Source: Vespa crabro
Taxonomy: Eukaryota; Arthropoda; Insecta; Hymenoptera; Vespidae
DNA length: 64,000 nucleotides
Reading direction: 5' to 3'
Assembly (NCBI RefSeq): GCF_910589235.1
Contig: NC_060956.1
Location: forward strand, 17,080,499-17,144,498
Shown piece by piece: positions 25,311 through 38,100 of this stretch. A program made the translations under genes and the position numbers. A model generated the notes under the pieces. The model saw only the letters and a list, made by a program, of their open reading frames with translations, did not search any database and was not told where the DNA came from. Numbering within the stretch: position 1 is the first letter of the stretch; each line of letters begins with the position of its first letter.

Positions 25311-27151
25311 ATGATAAGTTTTCGCCATTGTGTAATGCATATTACAAACTTACATAATAATATTTGTATATTTCGTAAAATTAATAATAAATCCTTTTAT
25401 ATTAGTTCATATTCCTCTTTTAAAAATTCATTAATTGATAACCATTTTAAGCCACTATTCGTTCATTCTACCGGTATTAACAATACAATATCAAAAGAAT
25501 GTTCTAATCAGATTAATAATATATTGATAATTAATAGAACTAAACAAAATAGTATATATCAAAAACAATGTAAATTTATTTCCATGCATACATCTGTGCA
25601 TAAAATCATAAATAAACGATCATCATATTTTGGAACAAATCCGCTTTTTGTCAAAAATGATTTTACACGAAATTGTAATGTAAGACAAATCTCAAGTTTT
25701 TTTGAAGGAGTGACTGATAGTTTTTATACAAATTATGTTAATTTAATATATATTATATCTGGAAGTACACCTGTGGAATTTACTCAAGATTCTTTAGTAT
25801 GGTTACATACTTATACAGGTTTACCATGGTGGGCAACTATAATATTGGCAACTAGTTTACTACGATTAATCATTAGTTTACCATTATCAATATATCAGGT
25901 ATTTAATTATGTACATTTCGTGTTATGTATTTATTTTTTAAATAAAAGTGCTCAAACTATATATTATTCAAGGTTCATTTGAAGTTACGTTATTATTTGG
26001 AATTAAATACAGTTATATCAAAATAGTTCTGATATGATATGATATTAATACAATCGTACTAATATATTTATATTATTATTTTTAGCAAAATATAACTGCT
26101 AAGCTAGAAAATTTACAACATGAAATGGTTGGTATTACTACAAATTTGAAAAGAAAAACTAAAGAGGACATGTTTAGACATGAATGGTCAGAAGAATATA
26201 CAAGACGTATGTATAATCGTTCGGTATGTATTTTTATTGTTAATATGTTTCATTATTGCATAAATGTTCTAAATAATTCTTTATATTTAGTAAGATGATA
26301 TAACTATTTACTGTAGGTAAGAAAAGCATGGAAGGACCTGATTGTTAGAGACAATTGTCATCCAGTAAAAAGTATACTTCTTTTATATTTAGAAGTTCCA
26401 ATATTGATAGTATCAAGCTTTGCACTCAGAAACTTATGTTATATGTTTCCCAAATCTAATATTTGTAAGAGAGAATGATTTTTTACATAATTAATATTTT
26501 AAAATATTTCTATTAAATTTTTATCAAAAAGTTTCATTTATTGAAATAGATGCTTATGAGAATTATCTTGAACTCACGACGGGTGGTTTTGGTTGGATAT
26601 TAAATCTGGCAGATATAGATCATTTTTTTATATTACCTGTATTGATTGGATTAATAAATTTAGCTAATATAGAGGTAAGATATTGATATACTATTAATAA
26701 TTTTGTTTATCAATATATTTATTTTAAATTACATTTTACAATTACAATTGTTGCTTATAGGTTGCAATCATGTTTAGATTGAAGGAACCTACACGACTGC
26801 AGAAAGGTTTCTTTACTTTTTTTAGATTAATAGCACTTATAATAATACCTCTAGCACCATATATACCTTCTGTAAGTTATAAAGAAATAATTTTATTAGA
26901 ATTATGTTTTTTAATTAATTCCTAATTCATCAAATAGATATATATTTAAAAATAATAATTTATTTCAGTCTCTGAGCTTATATTGGATAACGAACAGTGC
27001 TTTTAGTCTGTGTCAAAAATTTTTATTGATGTCACCAAAATTTCGCAGATTAACAAGAATTCCAGAAACTGATTCAGAATTATCACATCCATATAGTTAT
27101 TTATATGAGAAGATTAAGAATAGAGCACAATTGATGAGAAGATTAAAATGA
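25311..27151 (+). CDS. COX18: COX18, mitochondrial inner membrane insertase (Oxa1/YidC family)
   Basis: Six coding exons: 25311-25898, 26086-26223, 26317-26464, 26550-26674, 26761-26871, 26969-27151, in frame, 430 residues. A long basic N-terminal part without acidic patches looks like a mitochondrial targeting region. The insertase core follows: TM1 in LPWWATIILATSLLRL (about 172-192), a charged loop (exons 2-3), TM2 near SILLLYLEVPILIVSSFALR, then TGGFGWILNLADID, TM3 near FFILPVLIGLINLANIE, TM4 near LIALIIIPLAPYIPS, and TM5 with SLYWITNSAFSLCQ. The GFGW segment, the LPWWA start of TM1 and SLYWITNS are typical of COX18 rather than OXA1. Known role: moves the C-terminal tail of cytochrome c oxidase subunit 2 across the inner membrane. 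The start is the first ATG; only a GTG lies upstream in frame. The gene starts 213 bp after the DNA-PKcs stop on the same strand. Confidence 0.92.
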
Positions 27152-27575
27152 TTGATACATAAAATAAATATTCTAAAGTTGTGAAGATAGTATTAAATAT
27201 ATATTAATTTAACATAAATATTAAATAAAAATACATGTAAAATGATTTCTAATTATATGCTGTTAATTTATCATTCGTACGATCTTTTTAATTTGTACTA
27301 TATTCAAGGCAAGTATAATCACTTATATAAAAATATATATATTTACTGCACCTTTGATCTTAAGTGCGATCTATAAAGTCGATACAAACTTATTCGTAAC
27401 GTGAGCCAATCACAATTAAAACAGGATCGATAACGCGGAAAAAAAGAAATAATTTCCGTGATAGCGAATTCTAATAATGATAAATTGTTTTCCTTATTTT
27501 CCGTGTCTCTATATAAAGACCATTCCTTGATCAGAGGAGGCTTAATCACGATTGTGAATCAAAGGACGAATCAAG
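27152..27575. other. Intergenic region between COX18 and the small chitin-binding gene
   Basis: Holds the COX18 3' UTR (AATAAA-like signals around 27170-27235) and the promoter of the next gene, which includes a TATA box at 27510-27517. Confidence 0.6.
27510..27517 (+). promoter_or_regulatory. TATA box of the small chitin-binding gene
   Basis: TATATAAA lies 66 bp upstream of the ATG. An initiator-like TCAG at 27531-27534 follows about 21-24 bp downstream, slightly closer than usual. A TATA box fits a tissue-restricted, strongly induced secreted protein. The motif is seen; its use is inferred. Confidence 0.55.
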
Positions 27576-27977
27576 ATGAAGTTTAACGCTATTTTATTGT
27601 TAGCACTCCTTTGTATGAGTTTATATCTATTTGAGTATTCAGTGGTAAGTGATTTTTCTAAATCTCTTTTATTTTTTATTCATTTAATGAAAAAATCAAG
27701 TATCGTACGAAACAATTTATATTTTTTTAAATAATATATCTAACAATACGAAACAATTCGAATTTTAAATTTGGAAAAAAAAAGAATAATAAATAAATAA
27801 ATTATATTTTTTTAGGCTCAAGTTATGCCATATCCTGGTGATTGTACTAAATATCAACAATGCGATGCTAGTGGCTGTTTTGTATTAAGTTGTGGTGCTG
27901 GCACCGAATTTAATCCTGCGATTGGAACGTGTGATTATCCTTTGCAAAATCGGGATGGCTGTAATAATCGAGGATGA
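27576..27977 (+). CDS. Small secreted chitin-binding protein, single CBM14 (peritrophin-A) domain
   Basis: Two coding exons (27576-27644, 27816-27977) join in phase 0 to a 76-residue protein. Exon 1 is almost exactly a signal peptide (MKFNAILLLALLCMSLYLF). Exon 2 holds one CBM14 domain with all six cysteines in order and spacing: PGDCTKYQQC, GCFVLSC, FNPAIGTCDYP, and a final GC near the C-terminus. Family knowledge: CBM14 domains bind chitin in peritrophic matrix, cuticle and some venom or hemolymph peptides. With one domain it can coat chitin but not crosslink it. The neighbouring Tequila gene has three domains of the same family with the same C-x5-C and CxxGTxFNP pattern. AATAAA signals follow at about 27990 and 28035. 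Tissue and exact role cannot be told. Confidence 0.88.
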
Positions 27978-28731
27978 TGAATTTTTTTGGAAATAAAACA
28001 CACGTTACATATGTAAATATGTTATTCGAGAGAAATAAAGATAAAATAAATGAGAGCGTATTATTATAGAATATAAGAATTTTTCGCATATTATTGATAC
28101 GGCATCCTTATGATTAATTTTGAAATTGATTCATTATCTGCATATTAAAGTATTAAATGCTTATTATCATTGTAAATCAGCGTATTCTTTACGTGATATG
28201 CATTCTATTATTAGCGTTAATAACATTTCATATATATGGAATGAAACGTTGGGAAATTCCAATAGAAATCGAAAAATACGAGGTTTTAAAGAAAATCCTT
28301 TTCCGATATACGTAATCTTATACATTAATCTTCTTGAGAAATTAAAAAATACAATACATCCACAATTTCTTTAAGTGATCAGTCACCAAGTACGTCACGG
28401 GATTTAAATGTAAATGCGGAAAAATAAATATTGTTTTGTTTTAAAAAAAGGCAAAATTCTTTTTCTTGCTTTTTGTTCTCTTATTATCGACTTAAGATAA
28501 ACTAAAACGTAAGAAAATAAAATAAAGCTCTCACAAATTTTGAATGTATAATGTTGTTACTTTTTCCCTTGCGTTTACATCGAGCTTACGTCGGAATCTT
28601 TATGAGCTCAATGACTAGTAAAACAAGAGGCAATTTACTCTCGCGTAGAATCAATTGGCAAATAGTTCTGTGTGCATTTGCTCGATTACTGTGTATACAC
28701 GTTGACACTGCGTGTAGTCAATAAAGATCTT

Positions 28732-28735
<4 letters not shown>

Positions 28736-28790
<55 letters not shown>

Positions 28791-28802
28791 ATATATATAT
28801 AT
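28736..28802. repeat. (CT)n-(AT)n compound microsatellite
   Basis: About 27 CT units, one ATCT interruption, then a short AT run, 400 bp upstream of the Tequila start codon. Confidence 0.93.
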
Positions 28803-29008
28803 CTCTCTTTCTCTATCTTTTTCTTATCTTTTCTTATTTCTTCAATGCAATCTTCGCCTTACGTTCTTTTACGATGACGATCACGCGACCCTTGATCTGC
28901 CCTCTAAATCGATAACCCTTTTCTTCTAAGAAGTTATACACATTAGATTTTTGTTTTTTTTCTTTCCTCCTTTTCCCTCTTCAACATCTTTATTTTCTCT
29001 TTTTCTCT

Positions 29009-29012
<4 letters not shown>

Positions 29013-29052
<40 letters not shown>
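29013..29052. repeat. (CT)n microsatellite
   Basis: CT tract 140 bp upstream of the Tequila start codon, next to a possible splice acceptor. Confidence 0.93.
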
Positions 29053-29058
<6 letters not shown>

Positions 29059-29188
29059 TTGGTTTATCTTTCAGAAGAAAACAGTGTCTGTGCAAGCTTC
29101 ATTAAAATTGTATTCAATACCGACCGATTTTATGGTGAGTGCGTGAGCAATAGTGTGCTATGCTACATGTTTCTCGATTGTATTAAGA

Positions 29189-32100
29189 ATGACATCGTGG
29201 ATCGATCGTTTATACGTTATATTCTGTCTGGTGTATCTTGGAACCTTCACTTCCGCGGTACGTGAAAAAATTCCTTTTCAATGTCATTTCTTTCAATGTT
29301 ATTCAATCTGAAATATTATATTTTTCGAAAACTCATCAACTTCATCATTCCGTTTTTAGAGATATATTTGAGTATACATATCTTATACTTTGAAAATTAT
29401 TTATACATTAAAATGATATATTTAATATTAATTCATTGATAGTTACTATGTTTTAATTTTCTCATATTGTTAATTGTAACGATTGGAATATCCGTCGAAT
29501 GAATAATTTACTGAGATAAAGTTTCTAGCATAAATAAGAAAAGATATTTCAATATTTGAACAACTGTTTTAAGAGAGCCAATTGCTTTAATTACAAGGGT
29601 GAAAGATCAGTAGAAATACTACTACTACTACTAATTAGTATATTCTTAATGACTTTCTCTATCGAATTTTACACAATTATATAAAATATCGATCTGTAGA
29701 TATACGATCCGAAAGAAATAACAACGAAAGCGTCGAATCGTCGTGAATTATCGTTGCCTTGGTATCTGAACGAAAAAGATCTACAGCCACCCGATGATTT
29801 AGCTCGATCTGCTAAATGGTGGATTGACGTGGAAGAGAGTCAAGTAAGGAAGCCTGTTATCGTGAATTCAAATAGAAAATCTTGGACACCATGGCGTAAA
29901 GCTTCTGGTAGCGAAATTGAACAACGCACAGAGATAGATGATCAATTCGAACAGAATCACGATCAAGATCAATTTGGTCAAATTGACGATTGGAAGCCTT
30001 TTCCAGAAGATCAATACAAATATGGTTCTACTTCTAAAGATAATAATGTTTATCAAGATCACAACAATTCTGAAACTTCACTAAAGGAATCAAAGCACAA
30101 GTTACCCGTATATAACGATCAAACTCTGTTATATGAAGGGATCGGAAGTGAAAGCACGGTAATGTTACAATTTTGTTTTTTTGGTTAACAGCGAGACTGT
30201 TGATAATAACTCTTTTTAATTTGGTTACATAAATGTTTTGATAGTACGATTAATAAAGTTTATATTTAATTTATATTGCTATTACAATATAAATTCTTCA
30301 TTCGAATGAATATTATATAAATATACGCATATCAATCGAATATTTTGCATTGTTTTTAGAAACCGAGAAAAGAGACAGTCTTATTTTTGTCTCAACCCAT
30401 ATTGACAGTAGCGCATTACGATTCTCAATCGGGTGTACGATGTCCAACTATAGAATCTACTGGTCAATTTGTTTATCCTCCCGATTGTAAATTTTTTGTC
30501 AACTGCTGGAAAGGCAAAGCGTTCGTTCAACCATGCGCTCCTGGTACTTTGTTTAATCCTGAGACATTGGAATGTGATTTTCCGCATAAAGTTAAATGTT
30601 ACGGCATAGAAGAGTCTGATCTTATACGTTACTCAAACGCTTACTCTTTGAAAATCAACGCGGAACAAGGAAAATTACAAGTACGTATATATATTCATCT
30701 TAACAAATTTGTGTTAATTCGTTAAGCATAAAGAAAAATATATATATTTATTTATTTTTTCTTTGATTTCTTTGTTAATAGAAACCACAATGTCCATCTC
30801 ACGTGACAGGTCTTATTGCGCATCCTACAAATTGTGCCAAATTTTTGCAATGTGCCAATGGAAACACATTCGAGATGGATTGCGGTCCTGGTACGGTTTT
30901 CAATCCTGCCATCAGCGTGTGCGATTGGCCTTACAATGTGAGAGGCTGCGAAGGTTAGTGTGAAATATTTGTTATATGATGATAAAGATATAAATCAATA
31001 TTCTGTTTAAATTAACAGATGCGTTAAAGTCAGAAAAGGATACAACAAAGAATCCTAAAGTATCACCGAATCAAAGTTTTCATGATTCTTATCACGATCG
31101 TACTAATATTTTTGTTGATCGATCGAAATATAATACACAGCCATCCGTAAAAAAGATCGAGTGTCCTGCTGATTTTACAGGATTATTACCTCATCCAGAA
31201 ACTTGTAGAAAGTTTTTACAGTGTGCGAATGGTTTTACGTACGTGATGGATTGTGGACCTGGAACAGCTTTTAATCCACTTATATCGGTATGCGATTGGC
31301 CTCACAAAGTACCAGCTTGTAAAAAAGGTAATAATCAATTATAATTATTTAAGGTTTAAACGACGATAGTATGCTTTAAACAAAGTTGAAATGATATTGG
31401 TATTACTGATTTGTCAGAGGAAACTTTAAAGCAAGTTATGACAACAAGCAGACCTTGGCCGCAACATAGCCGAGGAGATCCAGGGTCTTGGCGTGAACAT
31501 CCTCGATATAATCACACTTATAATCGTTATGATCATCATGGTCAAGGTTCTTGGAATACCGAAGTTCAGCCTATGACTACGACTGAATCATCAGAATTAC
31601 CGTGGAGGCCGATAATTCAAAAACCAAGTTATATTCAACAAAATCAACATAATTCTATGGGATCTACCAATAACCGCAATAGTCAAATCGAAACGTCTCA
31701 GGATCATTTTCATCATCAAGGCCATCATTACGATAATTTTTCAGGATCAGAACAGTCTACGACCAGAAAGGATTGTAATACTACGAATCAAATGGCACAA
31801 AGTCAAGACCCTTGTGATCAACATTATCATTATCATCAGCATCATCATCATCATCATTATCATTATAATAATTCTAATAATTCCCAATACGAAGGTGCTA
31901 ATAGAAGAATATCTGGATCTAATGGATACCAACAAGGTTCTTCAACTTCACATACCACTGAAGAAACATGGAATGGCAATCCTTTGAATCATGAGCACAA
32001 TCCTCAGATAAATAATGACGAATTTGACAATCAGCAAACGCTAAATACGTTTAGAGAAATTAATAATCACTCAAGAACTGAATTAACAACGATTGAAGAT

Positions 32101-35100
32101 AAATTGATTCGGCGTTATACACCTCATGGACCAATTAGAAACAAATTCAATAGCACTGTTCAAACGCAGGATAGAATCGACCCTGAACTTTTTAATAGAG
32201 AATCGAATGAATCTACAACTTTGAAAAGAAACATTTACAATTTGCCCGATGATATGAAATTTCGAAATAGAACGAATAGAACTTTTGATATACGAAATGG
32301 AATATATTTCCCAAAACCAAATCAAAATAATATTACATGGAATCGATCAATTTCACCCGAAAATCGGCCACGTGTTTTCGTTCCTGACACATGGAATAAT
32401 CAATCAAATCAATCAAATCAATCACAAATTCCTAATCAACCATCGACTCGGCCATGGAATCAAGGTGATTTTGTATTATGTTTTAAATGAATTCTTGTCT
32501 TTTCTCTGCGGTTTTTTATTTGATTATTTGAATAGGTCGGCATATAAACAAGAATGCAAATATTTGCATGGCTTTAAAACGATTTGCATGGCATGATGAG
32601 AGTTGTTCAATTTATTTTGATAGCATGTTGAATCATATGGGTTACTCTCCAAATAAACGGGTTAGTATTGTTAATGCTCGATCCCCAAATAACAGTTATA
32701 TAAATCCATATTGGGAAATGTTTTATCTGAAAGGATATCATCGTACGAATGAAGAAGGTTTGTTCTCTGAGGATGAAGAATCAAGAAAATATAAAGAAAA
32801 TGGTAAGCGATAATCGGTAACCAAAAAAAAAGGGTATTTGATTACGTTAAATTTTAACATGATTTGCAAGCTATAAAACTAACTTTATTATTTATGATAT
32901 ACAAAGTTCTATTATATTATCTATATAAAATAATATATGCCCTATTTCTTTTTTGAATCGTTATAATCGTTAAAAACCATATTGATATATAGATATGATC
33001 GATAAAGAAGAAAAATTACGTGAATGGCTTGCGAGAACTAATATCCATCAACAAACCACGAATGACAAGGAAGTTGATTCAAAAATGGATAAGTGGTCAA
33101 CTAAAACCAATATCTTTTTACAAGCGAAAGGACAAGTATCGACAGGTACGCTTATATCGAATGAAAGATCATTGTTTTATAACTATTTACGTATCTAAAA
33201 AAAAATTGTAAATTCAATATGAAGTAAGTTATGCTTTTAATATAAACGTTTAAATTAGTCTTTTTTTTAGATGATAGAAATTCAACACAAATTTCTAAAA
33301 AACCATTCTATCCGTACGGAATATACGTTAATTATAATGGTACAAAAGGCCATCTTATCACAAAAGAGTTAGAGATTAATCAAGGACATTCGAGGACTAA
33401 AACTTATAATCCCAACAATCAACAAACACCTTTCTCTTTTAATCGAACTTACGGCGGCATTTACACGCGTACGCCATTACATAATCAAGATATTTCTAAG
33501 AGTCCTATCGTTCCAAGTAATCATTATCCTATACGGTTTACTCCGAATTCTGTAAATATTCCGCAACCATCCGACGGTGATTCTATTAAGCATTCTTTCA
33601 ATCAGTCAAGATCGACGGATTTAAGAGGCGCGGCTAGTCATCATTCTACTGGAAAAGATTTTCATCCGGTTTCTAGTCAAGCTATTGATAGCACGATCAA
33701 TCGATCAATTACAATACCGCAGCTCAATTCTCATCGTGCAGCCAATCGTTCAATTAAACAATTCGATGCCTATCCATTAATTTCCGAGAATGTTATAACG
33801 GAAAAGATACCGGATGTTTATTCAAAACCGTCCAAGAAGAAAAGTATTTCTGTTTCACAAAATATTCCGGAAAATCAAAGCAATCCTACCGATCCTAATA
33901 TATCGTTCGAATATGATATGGTTGAACCACAGTTTAACGATACGAAATTGACATTTGAAAATGAAAATTCGACACCGATATCCAACAAGGTTATTCACGA
34001 AGCTGATGTAGATCCATATGACGTAGATATTCTAGAAAATAAAGAAACTTGGAAACCAATATTGGTTTTCGAAAATAAGACTAAAGTCGCGAGCAAGAAT
34101 GATTCCTCTGTTATCATGAGAATCAATAAAAAGAACACGGAGGTGGATATTTTTAATATAGAAGTACCACCTTATCGCGATGGTAAGTTGCTCCGATTTA
34201 ATTCTAATTTTATTACGGATAAAAGGGTAAGAATTTTGTCAATTATAATATCTAAGCTTTTTCGTGCATGTTTGTGCTTTTGGCGCATGATACTGAAGCG
34301 ATTGATCTTGGGTGCAAGTTCAGACTATGTAAACATTCTGTAAAATAATTATTTTAAGTATAACGCGTTAATAATGTTTTAAATTTATATACATATTTTT
34401 TATATTTATAGAGGAACCTCCGTTTCCTGTGTACTACATCCCACCAGTTCAGTCACTGTCACATTTGAAAAAGACTGAACCATTTACACCGATTTCAGGA
34501 CAAGTCAGTATCTTATTAAGATAAATTGCAATTGAAATATATTAAGTTTAGTTCTTTCACAGTCAATAATATTAATGTTACGTTATATAATAGATTATAC
34601 GTCTCAGAGGTGGTTCTGGTCCAGCAAATGGCTACGTTGAAGTTCAAGGAGCTCAACCAGGTTGGGGAATAGTTTGCGATTCTAGAAATAGTTGGATGCT
34701 TAAAGAAGCTCATGTAGTTTGCAGACAATTAGGATACACTAGGTATATTACTTTGTTAACGTTCTTGATTTAATATAATGAAGATAGGATTCGCCTTAAG
34801 ATTACAGTGTTCATGTTGAACATCCCTTAAGATAATATTTCTTTGCGATTTATAGAGGCGCCGAAATGGCTTGGCAAGGAAGAAATAAACGTAACGGAAT
34901 GCCAACTTGGATTGCAGCGAATTCCGTAACTTGCTCTGGAACTGAAAACAGATTTCAATCGTGCAAGTACGTTTATCAGGATATTTCTATCCTATAAATG
35001 AAATTGTACGATTCTTCCGTCTACATAAATTCTTAAAAAGAAAATAATTGTTATAGATTCACTCATGGACAAGAGTGTCGTGTGGAAAGAGATGCAATAG

Positions 35101-38100
35101 GTGTCAGATGTTTACCAAATCGAATAGCACATTGTCGTAAAGATGAAATTCCACACGAAGGTCAATGTTATCACTTGGCCGATTCTAATACTGGATTAAA
35201 TCATGCAGAAGCACTTCAATATTGTATTAAAAGGGAAAGTCGACTTATTGATATTACGAGTCAAGATGAAAACAACTTTGTGTCGGAATGGTTGTTACAA
35301 TTGCATCCAATAATTGGATCGGTTATGACTTCCGGAGTTGGTTTTACTACATTCAATAGGACTTTGTGGCTTTGGGAAGATTCAAGTCGTGCAAAATTTA
35401 AGTAAGTTCGATCGTAAACATTCATGTTTATCTCTTTATTTTTGTTTTTCTTCTTAACAAAGATACCATTTATAGATTTACAAAATGGTGGCCAGGTTGG
35501 ATGGAAGATAAGAAATTGCCACCTTGGGTGGGTTCACGTCCAGCTTGTATAATTATGAAACGAAAGTTTCCTTGTCATAATCATCCTGATTCGATTTGCG
35601 TTGCGGATTACTTCTTTTGGGATATTGAAGATTGTGCTACTTCTGTGAAGGGACATTCCTATATTTGCAAAAGACCATACGATGACATTAGTATGTACAA
35701 TCATTTATAAGATTTAATCTGAAAATTCATAACGGTCAAGTATAAAGTATTTATTACAAGTACTTTTTTTATAGGCTGTGTTTATGGTAAGGGCAATCAA
35801 TATTTTGGAACTGCAAATGTATCTACTTCAGGCAAAGAGTGCCTTCCTTGGGGCGATAATAGAGTTTTTCCTTACCTCAATGTAAATGTATGTATTAAAT
35901 CTTTTATGAGAATATTTAATAAATTACAATACTTTAATCATCGAATATTTTTATGAAATAGGTAATTAATCGTGAAGTCAAAGAAAAATTGCGATCCCAC
36001 AATTACTGTAGAAATCCAAATCCGGAAAAAGAATCTAGACCATGGTGTTTCATAAGTTTTTACGGAGAAAAAGAATATTGTGATATTCCATCTTGTGGAA
36101 AAATTGGTAATTTATTTTTTTTTTTTTTATTATTTTAATTTTATAAATGTATTATGAAAAAAATAATGGGATTTTATTTTAGGCTCGAAGAAATTACTTT
36201 TAAGTGGTCAATGTAAACCAAAACACTTCGAATGTTTACCTGGAGAATGTATCCCGTCACCGTGGGTTTGCGACGGTGAAGAGGTATGAAAATGATCTTT
36301 TTTATTTTCAAATACCGATGATATAAACTTGAATTAACTTCATTGATTTTTATAGGATTGTACGAACGGTGCAGATGAGCGAGCATGCATGAATCATTTG
36401 GATCTTTATCAGAAATTTGCAAAGCATAGACTTGAAGGATACGATGTCGAAAAGTGGTTGAATGCACCTTTGAAAACGTGTGCTCTAAGATGTAAAGAAG
36501 CTGATTTCACTTGTCGCTCATTCGCTCATAAGTATGTTTCTCAACTTACTCTTATATTTGTTAGAAAAATTTCAATTATTGATATGTATGATATTTTTTT
36601 ACATTTGTACATTTTTAGGGCTAGTGAGAACATTTGTTTGCTGAGTGATAGCAATATCGGTTTGACAGGAGCTTTAAAGCCTACTAAGGAATTCGATTAT
36701 TATGAAATGAAAGAAAGAAGTGTTAATTGTGACAATATGTTCATCTGTGGAAATCGCAAGTGTATCAATCAGACGTTGGTATGTAATGGAAAAAATGATT
36801 GCAACGATCGTACCGATGAAAATGTCTGTACTGTGGAAAATCTCGATTATGCTATTCGGCTTGCTGGCTCGGATAATTTTGACGAGGGTAGAATCGAAGT
36901 TAAAGGTAAATAAGGAAAATTAATTTTTCGATTGGTAAATCTTCATCAAATCGTTTGGCTACTCGATATTATCGTTAATTAATTTTTAATAGTTTGGGGC
37001 ATATGGGGTCAAGTTTGTGACGATGGTTTTGGTATGATTAATGCTGGAGTTATTTGCAAAGAACTTGGTTTTCCGCTCGGTGCTTTGGAAATTAAACCTG
37101 GAGGATTTTATGGTAATTTAGATCCACCAAATCGATTTATGGTAGACCAATTGAAATGTCGTGGCAACGAAACATCGTTACGTGAATGTGATTTCGAAGG
37201 GTACGTTGATATTCCAATAAATAAAGAAGATACGATGTGTGAATGTAATTAAATTGTAATTATTGTAATTCTGCAGTTGGGGCGTTCATAATTGTCAACC
37301 GGAGGAAGCTGTAGGAGTAGTTTGCAAAACAGCAGTTGATAGTTGTCAGGAAGGTTATTGGAAATGCGAGAACAGTCCGGAATGTATACCTATAGCGTTT
37401 ATTTGCGATGAGGTTGCAGACTGTTCGGATTATTCGGACGAAAGTGATGAACATTGTAATGTAAGAGATATGCTTAACTTTTCATTAATGGAATTTCATC
37501 TGATTATCAATCATCTCATAAATAGGAAATAATAAATAAAAAATCGTTTAAAAAATCGAAAATAATTTATTTTAATTTCTTTATTAAATAAGGCTCCATT
37601 TGAAATTCGTCTGGTAAATGGTAGCAGTCCATTGGAAGGCAGAGTAGAAATTCGTCATCACGGTATATGGGGCACAGTTTGTGACGATGATTTCTCTGCT
37701 GCTACAGCCAGAGTAATTTGTAGATCTTTGGGATATGGTGGTGTCGCAAAAGCAAAAAAAGACAGTTTCTTTGGTCCTGGACAAGGACCTATTTGGCTCG
37801 ATGAGGTATGTTTTTTGTAATTTTGTATTCACACTCGTTTTGTTTCTTATTTAAAATCATCCTTTCGATTTTATTAAAATTAGGTTTCTTGTCGTGGAAA
37901 CGAAACTCAATTGAAATATTGCTATCACAATCACTGGGGACGAAACAATTGCGATCACAATGAGGATGCAGGTGTAATCTGTTCACCTGGAGCCGTGAAC
38001 AATGACTCCGAGGTAACTCGAAATAATTTCTCTCGGACTAGATCCTAATTTGTATACATATTTAGTCGAAACACAATGATTTGTCTCTTCTACAAATTTG

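Larger units (their letters stand above)
27978..29188. other. Intergenic DNA and Tequila 5' region
   Basis: Contains the 3' UTR of the small chitin-binding gene and the upstream region of Tequila. Two long (CT)n tracts lie just before the Tequila start. A polypyrimidine stretch ending in TTTCAG at 29068-29073 could be the acceptor of a first coding exon that begins with 5' UTR. No other gene was recognised; open frames rich in Ser-Leu come from the CT repeats. Confidence 0.55.
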
